NCBI RefSeq assembly: GCF_002269385.1
Contig: NZ_CP022957.1
Coordinates: 4,517,001-4,581,000 of the forward strand
Direction of reading: 5' to 3'
Length of the DNA: 64,000 nt
Source of the DNA: Maribacter cobaltidurans
Lineage (GTDB): Bacteria > Bacteroidota > Bacteroidia > Flavobacteriales > Flavobacteriaceae
Below, piece after piece: positions 33,438-43,625 of this stretch. Every line of letters starts with the position of its first letter. Position 1 is the first letter of the stretch. The notes below the pieces were generated by a model. That model was given only the letters and a program-made list of their open reading frames with translations. It was not told the DNA's origin and did not search any database. The position numbers and the translations under genes are program-made.

Positions 33438-34469
33438 ATGAAAACCAATAAGGAAGTTACGATTTATGATATAGCGAATAAACTGAATTTAGCCACTTCA
33501 ACTATTTCTAGAGGTTTAAAAGGTCATCATACCATAAATAAAAAGACCGTTGAGAAAATAAAAAAAACCGCCGCGGAAATGGGATATAGCCCAAATAATC
33601 TAGCGGCAAGCCTCAGAGGAAATAAAATGAAAACTATTGGAGTTCTGCTTCCCATGGTTACCCCATTTATTTCTTCTCTAATAAGTGGAATTGAGATAGT
33701 TGCTCAGAAATCGGGCTATACTATTTTAATCATGCAGTCCCATGATTCCTATGAAACCGAAGTTAATCTGACCCAATCTTTATATGATAACAGGGTAAGT
33801 GGCGTAATTTGTTCTTTGGCTTTGGAAACCAAGAATACCGATCATTTTAAAAGATTCACGGATAATAATACGGCTTTAGTTTTTGTGGACAGGGTCCCCG
33901 AAAATTTTGACACTTATAATGTGGTCATTGACAACTATAGAGCTGGGTATAAAGCAACAAAACACTTAATTGAACAAGGTTGTAAACGTATTGCCTATAT
34001 AACCGCCGGAATCGATTTTAGCGTTTATCGCGAAAGAAAAAAAGGGTATTTGGCAGCACTTCAAGAACATAATCTACCTATTGAGGATGAACTTGTGGTT
34101 AGAGCTGATTCTATTAAATATCAAGACGCGGCAAGGGCCAGTGAAAAATTGCTTCAATTAAAAAATCGTCCCGACGCCATATTTGCACCGGGAGATACCA
34201 TCGGTGTCAGTGCCATACAAACAGCTAAAAAAATGGGTATAAAAGTACCTGAAGAACTTGCTGTGGTTGGCTTTAACGACGATTCTATTTCCAGCATAAT
34301 AGAACCCAATTTATCAACTGTTACCCATCCTGCTTTTGAAATGGGGAAAACCGCAGCAGAAATTATTCTGAAAAGCATTAAAAATGCCAAGCGAAAAAGT
34401 GAAATTGTAAAACAAATAACTTATTTGAACACCGAGGTTTTGGTGAGACAATCTTCCAAAAGAAAATAA
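33438..34469 (+). CDS. LacI-family transcription regulator of the xylan locus
   Basis: 343 residues from ATG at 33438; a start eight codons upstream is also open but adds residues before the family start. HTH: VTIYDIANKLNLATSTISRG, hinge helix PNNLAASLRGNK, then the periplasmic-binding-protein-like domain (KTIGVLLPMVTPFISSLI, VFVDRVPENFDTYNVVIDN, GFNDDSISSIIEPNLSTV). It should bind a palindromic operator as a dimer and respond to a sugar, here probably a xylan or glucuronate breakdown product (inferred from neighbours). A near-palindrome centred on CG recurs upstream of the lipoprotein/LacI pair, the esterase/GH115 pair, SusC and the haloperoxidase-like gene. Confidence 0.93.
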   Translation: MKTNKEVTIYDIANKLNLATSTISRGLKGHHTINKKTVEKIKKTAAEMGYSPNNLAASLRGNKMKTIGVLLPMVTPFISSLISGIEIVAQKSGYTILIMQSHDSYETEVNLTQSLYDNRVSGVICSLALETKNTDHFKRFTDNNTALVFVDRVPENFDTYNVVIDNYRAGYKATKHLIEQGCKRIAYITAGIDFSVYRERKKGYLAALQEHNLPIEDELVVRADSIKYQDAARASEKLLQLKNRPDAIFAPGDTIGVSAIQTAKKMGIKVPEELAVVGFNDDSISSIIEPNLSTVTHPAFEMGKTAAEIILKSIKNAKRKSEIVKQITYLNTEVLVRQSSKRK

Positions 34470-34473
34470 AAGG

Positions 34474-36426
34474 CTACTCCGTCTCAAAAGGAGATGCCGG
34501 CAAACCATCCTTATTATAAAGATTAGGATTATCCGGGTTGTCCGCCCAGGCATAACGTACAAATTTTGGATTGGGTACTTCTTCACTCCATACCACTACA
34601 TGGTCTCCTTCTATTTTAGCTTGAGCCCAAACAAATTCTTTGTCCTCGCCAGCAATAGCAAACTCGCTTAATGGTTCTCCGTCATCCGTAACAAGGCCAC
34701 TACCAACATGTTCAAAAGAAACAATTATCTTATCCCCTTTCATTTCATAATCCTTAAATATAGGTCCGGAATAAACAAGGTCTTGGCCATATGCCAAATG
34801 AAGCGCTGCCAAGGCCATACGTTCACCAACATCCTTTTTATTGTCCGGATGAATATCGTTCCACTCCCCTAGTTCAATATTTACGGTCATGGCGGTATTG
34901 GGTATATCCAATGCGTTTAATTGTGATTGCCTCAACTCCGCCCAATTACTTTCTGTTGGAAGATAAGTCACATCCATAAAATTTGGCAGTTGGGCATATA
35001 TAAATGGAAGTTCCGAATCGTTAAAAACAGTTCTGAGACCTTTTACTAGAGCATGTAAATAATCATCGTAAATTTCCGGTTGCTCTGTATTACTTTCACC
35101 TTGATACCACAAAACACCTTTCATAGGGAAATCCTTATAGGGTGCGACCATGGCGTTATATAATGATGTCGGTTCATTCTGTGGGTTGATTCGCCGTTGT
35201 GTAGGTTGATTCCCATTCTCAGAGGAAAAATCAAATGGTTTGTATACTTCCCCAACTTTATATTGCCAATAGCCTTTTAAATCTACAGTATCCTTTTCCG
35301 TAAAAATGTAATATGGCTTATCCGGCACAAAGCCACCCTTTCCCTGCGTATTCGTAACACGTACTACAAAGGTATTTTTACCTGCTTTTAAAAGCGTGTC
35401 CGGTACAGCATATCGACGCTGTGGATATTGATATGTTTTATTACCGACCAAAACACCATTAATATAAAGTTCATCGGCATCTACAATTCTTCCTAAAAAT
35501 ACCCTTGACTTTTTACCGACCATGGACTCCGGAATTTCAATTTCCCTTCTATACCAAACCACACCGTTCAAATCTCTGGCACCTTGGTCCTCCCAATAAC
35601 CGGGTATATTTATTCTACGCCATTCTTTGGGCTCAAAGTTGACATCATACCATTTTAAATCCCCAGTAAGACCTTTGTCCAAAACCTTGGATTCCCTATT
35701 TAAATCAGGTCTATTTTCCATAAGACTGTTCACCAAAGCGGTATCCTTATTCTCTTCAATAATCTTCAGAATATCCGGAAAATCAGTATAGCCTTCCTCC
35801 GGAATCCATGCCTCTATAGGTGTGCCTCCCACGCTAGCATTTACCAAGCCAATTGGAATTTTATATTGCTCATAAATTTTTTTGGCAAAAAAATAAGCCA
35901 CGGCAGAAAAAGGTCTAACCTCCTCACCAACGGCCTTAATCCATTCACCACCCTTCAAATCCTCTTTAGGTCCCGAAACACTCGTAGTAGTTGGGATTTT
36001 AAAATGTCTTATATATGGGTTGTTGGCGTTCTTTATTTCCTTTTCGTACGGAACATCATGAATATCCAATTGATGTACCATATTGGATTGGCCATTACAG
36101 AACCAAACATCACCAATTAAGATATCCTTTACCTCTACCGTATTGTCTTTACCTGATATTAACATATTGTAAGGTCCACCAGCCTTCGTTTTGCGCAAAG
36201 TCACCCTCCAAATACCATCTTTATCGGATTTTGTTTTATATTTTTTTCCGTTGAAAGAAACTGTTATGTTTTCGTTCGCTCCAGCCCAACCCCAAATAGG
36301 TACTTCCGCATTTCGTTGTAGTACCAAACCATCACTGATCAATCTAGGTAGTTTGATCTGGGCATTCAAAAAAGAACTGGAAAAAGCAAGGCACAAAAAA
36401 ATAATTGAGAGTTGGATTTTCTTCAT
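34474..36426 (-). CDS. SASA-family carbohydrate esterase (acetylxylan esterase candidate)
   Basis: 650 residues from ATG at 36424-36426 (MKKIQLSIIFLCLAFSSSF, signal peptide); an in-frame TTG three codons upstream is less likely. The sialate O-acetylesterase fold holds the nucleophile block CNGQSNMVHQLD, VLWYQGESNTEQPE, and the DxxH block DIHPDNKKDVGERM. A GH2-type jelly-roll sugar-binding domain is inserted (about 265-385: VVWYRREIEIPESMVGKKSR). In a glucuronoxylan locus it most likely removes acetyl groups from xylose (inference). It converges on the LacI gene (4 bases) and is divergent from GH115; operator site B lies between them. Confidence 0.9.
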   Translation of the reverse strand: MKKIQLSIIFLCLAFSSSFLNAQIKLPRLISDGLVLQRNAEVPIWGWAGANENITVSFNGKKYKTKSDKDGIWRVTLRKTKAGGPYNMLISGKDNTVEVKDILIGDVWFCNGQSNMVHQLDIHDVPYEKEIKNANNPYIRHFKIPTTTSVSGPKEDLKGGEWIKAVGEEVRPFSAVAYFFAKKIYEQYKIPIGLVNASVGGTPIEAWIPEEGYTDFPDILKIIEENKDTALVNSLMENRPDLNRESKVLDKGLTGDLKWYDVNFEPKEWRRINIPGYWEDQGARDLNGVVWYRREIEIPESMVGKKSRVFLGRIVDADELYINGVLVGNKTYQYPQRRYAVPDTLLKAGKNTFVVRVTNTQGKGGFVPDKPYYIFTEKDTVDLKGYWQYKVGEVYKPFDFSSENGNQPTQRRINPQNEPTSLYNAMVAPYKDFPMKGVLWYQGESNTEQPEIYDDYLHALVKGLRTVFNDSELPFIYAQLPNFMDVTYLPTESNWAELRQSQLNALDIPNTAMTVNIELGEWNDIHPDNKKDVGERMALAALHLAYGQDLVYSGPIFKDYEMKGDKIIVSFEHVGSGLVTDDGEPLSEFAIAGEDKEFVWAQAKIEGDHVVVWSEEVPNPKFVRYAWADNPDNPNLYNKDGLPASPFETE

Positions 36427-36482
36427 ATCATTCAATTTATTTCAGTGGAAAAAACGTATCGTAACTAATTTCTATATTGAAC

Positions 36483-36494
36483 ACAATCGGTTGC
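36483..36494 (+). promoter_or_regulatory. Candidate operator site B in esterase/GH115 gap
   Basis: ACAATCGGTTGC, near-palindromic around the central CG, in the divergent gap. For the GH115 direction its TTG (36491-36493) is 22 bases upstream of TATCTTCA (36513-36520), which resembles the TAnnTTTG -7 element. A repressor bound here would cover the -33 element. Confidence 0.6.
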
Positions 36495-36660
36495 AAATAA
36501 AGGTATTTTTACTATCTTCACAATAATTGAAGGTATAAATTAAGGGATTTATATTTAAAAGGATAATGAGAGTTGTTTCAGTAGTCAATTTTCTATCTAT
36601 ATCAAATCTTCTCTTACCAAGAGTTTTATATACTTTAAAAATTAACCTTATTGCTTGTAC

Positions 36661-39573
36661 ATGTTAGACCCAATGACCTGGTTAAAAGAAATCAAGAGTA
36701 CTTTTATAAATTTTTTATGCTTCCTTTTTCTTTGCAATAATGTTTTTGCTTCGGATAATGTCCAATACGTTGTAGACCAACCTGTAAAAGGTAGTTTCCC
36801 TCTGGCCACCAAGGGTAATGTGGCTTCCATTTTGTTGAGTGAAAATGATTTTGCCGGTGTTAAACGGGTAGCTGGACACCTTCAAAATGACTTGCTTAAG
36901 GTAACCGGTCTAAAACCAAGCACTTTGTTGGATAAGACAACCGATGAAGATTATGTTGTCATCGCAGGTACCCTTGGTACTAGTTCCCTTATAGATGAAC
37001 TGGTGAAAAAAGGAAAAATATCCGGAAGGGAGCTTAAAGGAAAATGGGAGAAGTTTATTACCAAAGTGATAAAAAACCCAATGCCTGGTATCAAAAATGC
37101 CTTGGTCATTGCCGGAAGTGACAAAAGAGGTACCATCTACGGTATCTATGACCTATCCAATCAGATTGGTGTTCATCCTTGGCATTTCTGGGCAGATGTT
37201 CCTATTGTAAAACAAAATGAACTTCATGTACTTCCTGGTAAACACACAAAAGGGGAACCAAAGGTAAAATATCGTGGTCTGTTTATAAATGATGAAGCTC
37301 CTGCGCTTACCGGTTGGGTAAATGAACATTATGGTTCATTTAATTCAGATTTTTACGATAACGTTTTCGAACTTATTTTAAGGATGGGAGGAAACTATGT
37401 ATGGCCTTCCATGTGGAGACCAAGAATGTTCTACGAAGATGACCCAAGAAATGGAGAGTTGGCAGAGGAATATGGTATCGTGATGGGCACTTCCCACCAC
37501 GAACCGTTGACAAGGGCCCATGAAGAATGGTCCCATTTTGGAAGTGGACCATGGAATTTCGAAACCAATGCTGAAGAATTAAAGAAATTTTGGAGAAATG
37601 GTATCGAACGCATGGGAGAAAAAGAAACATTGGTCACCATAGGCATGCGGGGCGATGGAGACGAATCCATGAGCGAAGGTACCGCGATTGAATTGTTGGA
37701 AAACGTGGTGAAAACACAACGTGAAATTATTGAAGATGTGACTGGAAAACCTGCTGAGGCCACACCCCAAATCTGGGCACTCTATAAGGAAGTACAGGAT
37801 TACTATGATAATGGCATGGAGGTACCAGAGGACGTGACCCTCCTCTTGTGCGACGACAATTGGGGCAATCTTAGAAAGCTGCCTAGTTTGGATGCCAAGC
37901 CTAGAAAGGGAGGATATGGTATTTATTATCATTTCGATTACGTTGGCGGACCTAGGAACTATAAATGGCTTAACACCAATCAAATAGAAAGAACTTGGGA
38001 GCAAATGCATCTTGCCTACGAGCACAACGTCGATCAAGTATGGATTGTAAATGTTGGCGACATCAAACCTATGGAGTTTCCACTACAATTTTTCATGGAT
38101 TACGCTTGGAACCCAGAAGCATGGAATGCGGATAACTTGAATGACTACTACAACCATTGGGCGAGTGAGGTTTTCAACGGGATAGAAACTCATGTCATAG
38201 CTGATATAATGAGAAAATACACCAAATACAATGCAAGAAGAAAGCACGAACTCATTGACCCAAATACCTTTAGCCTTACCAATTATAACGAAGCCGACCG
38301 TATAGTAGATTCTTATAACTCGCTTGCCGAAAAGGCAGAAGAAATCTACTCTAAACTTCCAATAATTTATAAGGATGCCTTTTACCAATTGGTCTTGTTT
38401 CCGGTTTTGGCCAGCGCAAACTTAAACGAACTCTATATCAGTGCTGCTAAAAACAATTATTACGCCAAACAAGGCAGGGTCTCTACGAATCAATACGCAG
38501 ATAGGGTTGAAGAACTTTTTAAGAAAGATGCAGAGCTCACCAAATTTTACCATACGGAATTGGCAAGTGGTAAATGGAACCATATGATGTCCCAAACCCA
38601 TATAGGATATAATAACTGGCAGGAGCCAAGATTCAACAGGATACCAGAAACGATAAAGATAGACCCATCGGACAATGCCGAGATGGGATTAACTATTTCA
38701 AACTCGGAGGATTGGTGGTCCGGTGATAATGAAGATGCCGTACTACCCATTTTTGACCCCGTTAACAATCAAGAATATTTTGTGGAAATATTCAATCGGG
38801 GTAAGAAAAGTTTTGAATTCGATATTAAAAAGGATGCCGAATGGATAAAACTTTCTGAGACCATAGGCAATCTCCAAGACCAAAAAAAGATAAGTGTCAC
38901 TATTGATTGGAAAAAAGCTCCAAAAGGAAAAAATACCGCGACTATACTAGTTTCTGGTGCCCAAAAGCAAATTCCTGTATTAATCAAAATCAATAATTAT
39001 CCTAAAGACAATATAAAAGGTTTTGTAGAAAATAACGGATATATCGTTATAGATGCAGAGAATTTCACGAATAAAAAAGAACCAAGGGATTTTGAATGGA
39101 AAACAGTGGAAAACCTTGGTAAGACGGGTACTTCGATGATATCATTACCTATTCAAAAAGGTCGGGTTGAACTAACTGCAAAATCCCCAAAACTATCATA
39201 CGATATTCACCTTGCAAGTGCGGGGAAAGTTAAGGTTCAAATGCTTTTTTCACCTACTATCAACTACGCTTCACGGCAAGGAATGTATTTTGGACTGTCA
39301 TTTGACAATCAGTCTCCAAGATTGATCAATTATGACGCCGACCCTACCATTTTTAATTATAATGGAAAAGTACCAGAAAATTGGCATAATGATGTTGGAA
39401 ACAATATTAAAACAATCACAGCTGAATTTGATATAGAAGCACCTAGCAACCACACTTTGAATTACTTTAGAGTGGATGAAGGTTTGGTGCTCCAAAGAAT
39501 TATTATAGAAACGGAAAACAGTAATTTAAAAGAGTCTTACTTAGGACCCAGGGAGAGTGCAAAATTAGATTAG
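36661..39573 (+). CDS. GH115 alpha-glucuronidase
   Basis: About 970 residues; ATG at 36661 is chosen over an in-frame TTG six bases upstream. The signal region includes FINFLCFLFLCNNVFAS. The family core is clear: GLFINDEAPALTGWVNEHYG, GGNYVWPSMWRPRMFYEDD, GIVMGTSHHEPLTRAHEEW and GMRGDGDESMSEGTAIELLE. The C-terminal beta domain (about 800-960) contains GYIVIDAENFTNKKE. GH115 enzymes remove (methyl)glucuronic acid from internal positions of polymeric xylan, complementary to the GH67 enzyme, which acts only on chain ends. The first of three genes read rightward (GH115, GH10, symporter), probably cotranscribed from the site-B promoter. Confidence 0.95.
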   Translation: MLDPMTWLKEIKSTFINFLCFLFLCNNVFASDNVQYVVDQPVKGSFPLATKGNVASILLSENDFAGVKRVAGHLQNDLLKVTGLKPSTLLDKTTDEDYVVIAGTLGTSSLIDELVKKGKISGRELKGKWEKFITKVIKNPMPGIKNALVIAGSDKRGTIYGIYDLSNQIGVHPWHFWADVPIVKQNELHVLPGKHTKGEPKVKYRGLFINDEAPALTGWVNEHYGSFNSDFYDNVFELILRMGGNYVWPSMWRPRMFYEDDPRNGELAEEYGIVMGTSHHEPLTRAHEEWSHFGSGPWNFETNAEELKKFWRNGIERMGEKETLVTIGMRGDGDESMSEGTAIELLENVVKTQREIIEDVTGKPAEATPQIWALYKEVQDYYDNGMEVPEDVTLLLCDDNWGNLRKLPSLDAKPRKGGYGIYYHFDYVGGPRNYKWLNTNQIERTWEQMHLAYEHNVDQVWIVNVGDIKPMEFPLQFFMDYAWNPEAWNADNLNDYYNHWASEVFNGIETHVIADIMRKYTKYNARRKHELIDPNTFSLTNYNEADRIVDSYNSLAEKAEEIYSKLPIIYKDAFYQLVLFPVLASANLNELYISAAKNNYYAKQGRVSTNQYADRVEELFKKDAELTKFYHTELASGKWNHMMSQTHIGYNNWQEPRFNRIPETIKIDPSDNAEMGLTISNSEDWWSGDNEDAVLPIFDPVNNQEYFVEIFNRGKKSFEFDIKKDAEWIKLSETIGNLQDQKKISVTIDWKKAPKGKNTATILVSGAQKQIPVLIKINNYPKDNIKGFVENNGYIVIDAENFTNKKEPRDFEWKTVENLGKTGTSMISLPIQKGRVELTAKSPKLSYDIHLASAGKVKVQMLFSPTINYASRQGMYFGLSFDNQSPRLINYDADPTIFNYNGKVPENWHNDVGNNIKTITAEFDIEAPSNHTLNYFRVDEGLVLQRIIIETENSNLKESYLGPRESAKLD

Positions 39574-39755
39574 TTCAGAATTTGAAATTATGTTTATGAA
39601 CTTAGTCTTTTTAACAACTGAACATTTTTTAATAATTGAAAATAAATAGGTGGAAATATAAAATTCAGATTTTACGAAACCAAAAGTTAAAAAGCGCCTT
39701 TTATTCTATCCAAAGAAATTTAACTCACAAAGCCATAAAGAAAACTGAAAAATCA

Positions 39756-40913
39756 ATGAAAATAACCATGGGAAAATCAGCATTTTATTTAATGATAACA
39801 GCCATAATGCTTACGGCAGTCGGCTGCAACAAAAAAGCAGAAGAACCGTCCACTTCAAAAACGCTAAGGGAAACCTATGAGGATGCCTTTTACATAGGAA
39901 CTGCATTGAACCGTTTTCAGATTGAGGAAACAGATTCTACTATGGCTAGCATTGTAGGTGAAGAGTTCAGCAGCATTACTGCGGAAAATATCATGAAATC
40001 TGTTAATATACACCCGAGTAAGGATACGCTTAATTTTGAATTGGCGGACAAGTTCGTGGCTTTGGGGGAGAAATACGATATGTTTATCCATGGACACACC
40101 CTAATCTGGCACAGCCAATTGTCTCCATGGTTCGGCTCAATAGAGGATAGTCTTGAATTTGCTACGTTTACAGAGAAACACGTAAAAGATATTGCATCGC
40201 ACTATAAGGGTAGAATTGATTCCTGGGATGTCGTCAATGAAGCACTTAATGAGGATGGCACATTGCGAAACTCCATTTTTTTGCAGAAAATGGGAGAGGA
40301 TTATTTAGCGTCTGCCTTTAAGTGGACTGCGGAAGTGGCTCCAGATGCGGATTTATATTACAACGATTATAATATGACCAATTCCGATAAAAGACAGGGA
40401 GCTATAAAAATGGTAAAGAAGATATTGGATCAGGGCATAAAGGTCGATGGTATTGGTATGCAGGGTCATTGGCATTTGAACTATCCATCTATAGAAGAAA
40501 TAGAACAAAGTATTTTGGATTATGCGGCCCTTGGCGTAAAAGTGGCAGTAACGGAATTAGATATCAGCGTTTTGCCCAACCCTTGGGATTTAGAGGGTGC
40601 GGAAATAAGCCAAAATTTTGAAAACGGGGAAGGAATGAATCCGTATGCGGAAGGTTTACCAGACTCTGTCCAGTTAAAACTAGCAAATAGATATAAGGAT
40701 ATATTTGCACTTTTTCTTAAGCATAAGGATAAAATAAGTAGGGTTACTTTTTGGGGTGTAAGCGATAGGCAATCTTGGTTGAACGGCTTTCCTATTAGAG
40801 GTAGGACTAATTATCCGTTGCTGTTTGACAGAGACTTGAAGCCCAAGGCAGCTTATGACAGTATAATTTCCTTGAAAAGACAGTTTGACAAAAGTAGAAT
40901 ACCAACCAATTAA
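39756..40913 (+). CDS. GH10 endo-1,4-beta-xylanase lipoprotein
   Basis: 385 residues from ATG at 39756 (MKITMGKSAFYLM); upstream in-frame starts would bury the signal sequence. A lipoprotein signal ends MLTAVGCNKK. One GH10 (beta/alpha)8 barrel: IHGHTLIWHSQLSPWF, acid/base Glu in WDVVNEALNEDG (about residue 161), DLYYNDYNM, GIGMQGHWHL and nucleophile Glu in VAVTELDIS (about 267). It cuts xylan chains internally, either at the cell surface or in the periplasm. It lies between GH115 and the symporter on the same strand; it stops seven bases before the symporter ATG. Confidence 0.95.
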   Translation: MKITMGKSAFYLMITAIMLTAVGCNKKAEEPSTSKTLRETYEDAFYIGTALNRFQIEETDSTMASIVGEEFSSITAENIMKSVNIHPSKDTLNFELADKFVALGEKYDMFIHGHTLIWHSQLSPWFGSIEDSLEFATFTEKHVKDIASHYKGRIDSWDVVNEALNEDGTLRNSIFLQKMGEDYLASAFKWTAEVAPDADLYYNDYNMTNSDKRQGAIKMVKKILDQGIKVDGIGMQGHWHLNYPSIEEIEQSILDYAALGVKVAVTELDISVLPNPWDLEGAEISQNFENGEGMNPYAEGLPDSVQLKLANRYKDIFALFLKHKDKISRVTFWGVSDRQSWLNGFPIRGRTNYPLLFDRDLKPKAAYDSIISLKRQFDKSRIPTN

Positions 40914-40920
40914 CTTTTAA

Positions 40921-42354
40921 ATGAACAACGATTCTCAAAAATTGTCCGTAAGGGAAAAAATTGGATATAGTTTAGGCGATCTAGCTGCCAATTTGGTTTT
41001 CCAGACCTTAGTTACTTATCTGGCCTATTTCTACACTGATATTTATGGGCTTAAAGCCAACGATGCTTCTGCTGTAACATTAATAGTAGGGCTTATTGCC
41101 GCTTTCGCATTTAACCCTCTAATGGGCTTGATAGCGGACCGTACAACAAGCAGATGGGGTAAATTTAGACCATGGATTCTATGGACCGCCATACCACTGG
41201 GCGTTACGGCGATGCTGGCTTTTAGTACGCCTGATTTCTCCTACAAGGGCAAAGTAATCTACGCAGTAGTTACCTATACACTTTTACTATTATTATATGC
41301 CGCTAACAACTTACCATATTCCGCACTAAGCGGAGTAATCACTGGTAACATGAAAGAACGGAACAGTTTGTCCGCATACCGGTTCATCGCCGTAATGGGC
41401 GCACAGTTCTTTGTACAAGTATTCATGTATGACCTAATCCTCAAGGCCGGAGATGGAAATAAGGCCGCTGGTATGGAAACGGTTATGACCTGGTTGGCTA
41501 TTATTGGTACTATAATGTTGCTCATAACCTTTTTTACTACCAAAGAGCGGGTAGTACCCAAGCCGGATCAAAAATCGAGCATTAAGGAAGACCTAGGCGA
41601 CTTGGTCAAAAATAAACCCTGGATTATAATGTTAACGGTGACTACATTGGTTTTTGTGACCTTGGCCATGAAGGGAGGCTCCTATGTATACTATTTTGAA
41701 AATTATGTGGACCAACAAAGCCTAAATGGATTTTTAAACCCTTTAAAAGGTTTTTTACCAACATTTGAAAATGACACTTCACTAGGATTGGGTGTTTTTA
41801 ATGGTGGGGGGATATTAATAGGATTAATAGGCATTGGTCTTTCAAAAGGACTTGCGGATAAATATGGCAAGAGAAACGTTTTTGCTGCGTCTCTGTTTAT
41901 TTCAACTTTGTTTATCATCGCATTTTACTTTTTTCCGCCAGAAGCCATAAGTATAATTTACGGGGCACAAATATTACATATGTTCTTTTATGGTATTAGC
42001 ACTCCTATTCTTTGGACAATGATTGCAGATGTGGCCGATTTCTCTGAATGGAAAACAAATCGTAGAGCCACCGCAATAATTTTTTCGGCCATGATGGTGG
42101 GCCTAAAAGGTGGATTAAGTATTGGAAGTGCCTTGGTCGCATGGATTTTAGGTCTATATGGATATATAACCAAAGAAGCAGCCGTTTCCGGTATAAACAC
42201 AGTGCAACCTGAAAGTGCCATTGAAGCGACAAAACTCTTGGTAAGTATATACCCAGCAATACCCTTTCTGATAGGGGTAGGCTTGTTGTTTTTCTATGAA
42301 ATCAACAAAAAAATGGAACTGCAGATTGAAAATGAATTGAAACTTAGAAGATAA
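40921..42354 (+). CDS. GPH-family sugar:cation symporter (xyloside/glucuronide)
   Basis: 477 residues, twelve predicted TM helices. It begins MNNDSQKLSVREKIGYSLGD and has ANLVFQTLVTYLAYFYTDIY and DRTTSRWGKFRPWILWTAIP, the conserved first-third pattern of glycoside-pentoside-hexuronide symporters (XynP, UidB). The second half has ADVADFSEWKTNRRATAIIF, the equivalent conserved loop. It takes up xylo-oligosaccharides, xylose or glucuronides across the inner membrane with Na+ or H+; the exact sugar is inferred from neighbours. Cotranscribed with GH10 (seven bases between). Confidence 0.92.
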   Translation: MNNDSQKLSVREKIGYSLGDLAANLVFQTLVTYLAYFYTDIYGLKANDASAVTLIVGLIAAFAFNPLMGLIADRTTSRWGKFRPWILWTAIPLGVTAMLAFSTPDFSYKGKVIYAVVTYTLLLLLYAANNLPYSALSGVITGNMKERNSLSAYRFIAVMGAQFFVQVFMYDLILKAGDGNKAAGMETVMTWLAIIGTIMLLITFFTTKERVVPKPDQKSSIKEDLGDLVKNKPWIIMLTVTTLVFVTLAMKGGSYVYYFENYVDQQSLNGFLNPLKGFLPTFENDTSLGLGVFNGGGILIGLIGIGLSKGLADKYGKRNVFAASLFISTLFIIAFYFFPPEAISIIYGAQILHMFFYGISTPILWTMIADVADFSEWKTNRRATAIIFSAMMVGLKGGLSIGSALVAWILGLYGYITKEAAVSGINTVQPESAIEATKLLVSIYPAIPFLIGVGLLFFYEINKKMELQIENELKLRR

Positions 42355-42432
42355 TTAATGCTCATAAGTAATAGCTGAAGATTCTACTGAACACATCGAT
42401 TTTGAACTTTTAAACAAAAAAAGCTATTTCGC

Positions 42433-43129
42433 AACCCATTGTATCCCAAATTTAAACAGCAGACCCTTCTGCTTATTACTTCAATTGGGAAATATACATT
42501 AAGCCATCCCATGATATAGATGAAGGTGTAGCCTTTGATTATTTCGATAGTCATTTTTGCAATTGAAGATTATCATTTGTTTTACATGTACGAGGTACAT
42601 ACAGAGGCCGTGAACCATGGGATTCCATTACATGTTGACAATGTCCCTTGGGCTGCCAAACAGATGTGTACAATAAATGCAATAAAAAGAGTTTTTTAAT
42701 AGATTACGAGGTCCTTGAAGGCGAAGACGACACTTACTCTATGTATTTTGGTGGTTAATGGGGTGGACAGATACAACGATGGAGAATTGGTAAATTCAAT
42801 AGTTAAAACCGGAAGGCCCTACAGCTCATATACCGGGTAATAATGAAATAGCCCTTAAGCCAAAGATTGTGAAAATGATTTAAAATCTTATCGAATTTTC
42901 GGAAGAACCTAAAGACGTCCTTATATAGGAGGAAAACTGAAATCCTTTGTCAGCAGTTGATTACAAAAGTAGGTTTCTTCAAGCTGCTTGGTTACATGAA
43001 AACAATGACAAATATTATTTCTCTTATTCAACAGGTGACATACATTGAATTTGTTATGTAATCGGTGATAAATCCTATGGACCATTTACCTATTGGGAAA
43101 TATTTTGGAACTGGTTGTTGAGTAGATAA
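42433..43129 (+). pseudogene. Decayed GH43 glycosidase gene
   Basis: Hand translation across several frames gives consecutive GH43 blocks: ADPSAYYFNWEIYIKPSHDI then DEGVAFDYFDSHF; after a frameshift near 42560, EDYHLFYMYEVHTEAVNHGI and VDNVPWAAKQM; then DDTYSMYFGG-stop-WGGQIQRW (TAA at 42756-42758); then IEFSEEPKDVLI, NPLSAVDYKSRFLQAAWLHE, KYYFSYSTGDIH-stop-ICYVIG and SYGPFTYWEIFWN. The blocks are in the order of intact GH43 xylosidase/arabinofuranosidase-type enzymes. At least two frameshifts and several in-frame stops make it non-functional; the C-terminal part after GPFTY is absent. It lies between the symporter and SusC genes. Confidence 0.85.
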
Positions 43130-43411
43130 CCCGTCATTCCGTTTGGAAGATCAATAATTAATAGTATTAATTCTATCGTGACTCTAGTTTGTCGAAGGGC
43201 GTCACCCAATTGCGGTCTATAAAAATGCACGAAATTATTAATGACGAAAATGATTTAATTAAACTCTTTACTCCATATAAGGCTTAAAATCAGATTTTTA
43301 AAATTCACAATATACAATGCACTAAGAGAATATATAAAGCTTTGTTCCTTGGATTGAAGTTATAATTATATCATTTTAAGAAATAGTTATGATTTTTTTT
43401 GCGAAATCTTC

Positions 43412-43450
43412 ACAATCGGTTGTTTTTAATAAATGTATTATTTACATTTG
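43412..43450 (+). promoter_or_regulatory. SusC promoter overlapped by operator site C
   Basis: ACAATCGGTTGT (43412-43423), near-palindromic, overlaps the TTG of a -33 element (43420-43422). The -7 element TACATTTG (43443-43450) fits TAnnTTTG and begins 23 bases downstream of that TTG. The same 23-base spacing is seen before the E1 dehydrogenase gene. A repressor at site C would block the promoter; this supports LacI control of SusC/SusD. The leader to the SusC ATG is about 170 bases. Confidence 0.6.
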
Positions 43451-43625
43451 TTAATATACCACATATTCAAGATAATATAGAACAGATATACAATGGACTA
43501 AAATTCGTTTACAAACAACAGCTTTCAAGACCATAGGGCTGCCATTGGATACAAAGAATATGCATTAGGGAATATTAATAACTCAATTATATGAAAATTA
43601 AATTTCAAACTTTAAACTCAATTTT

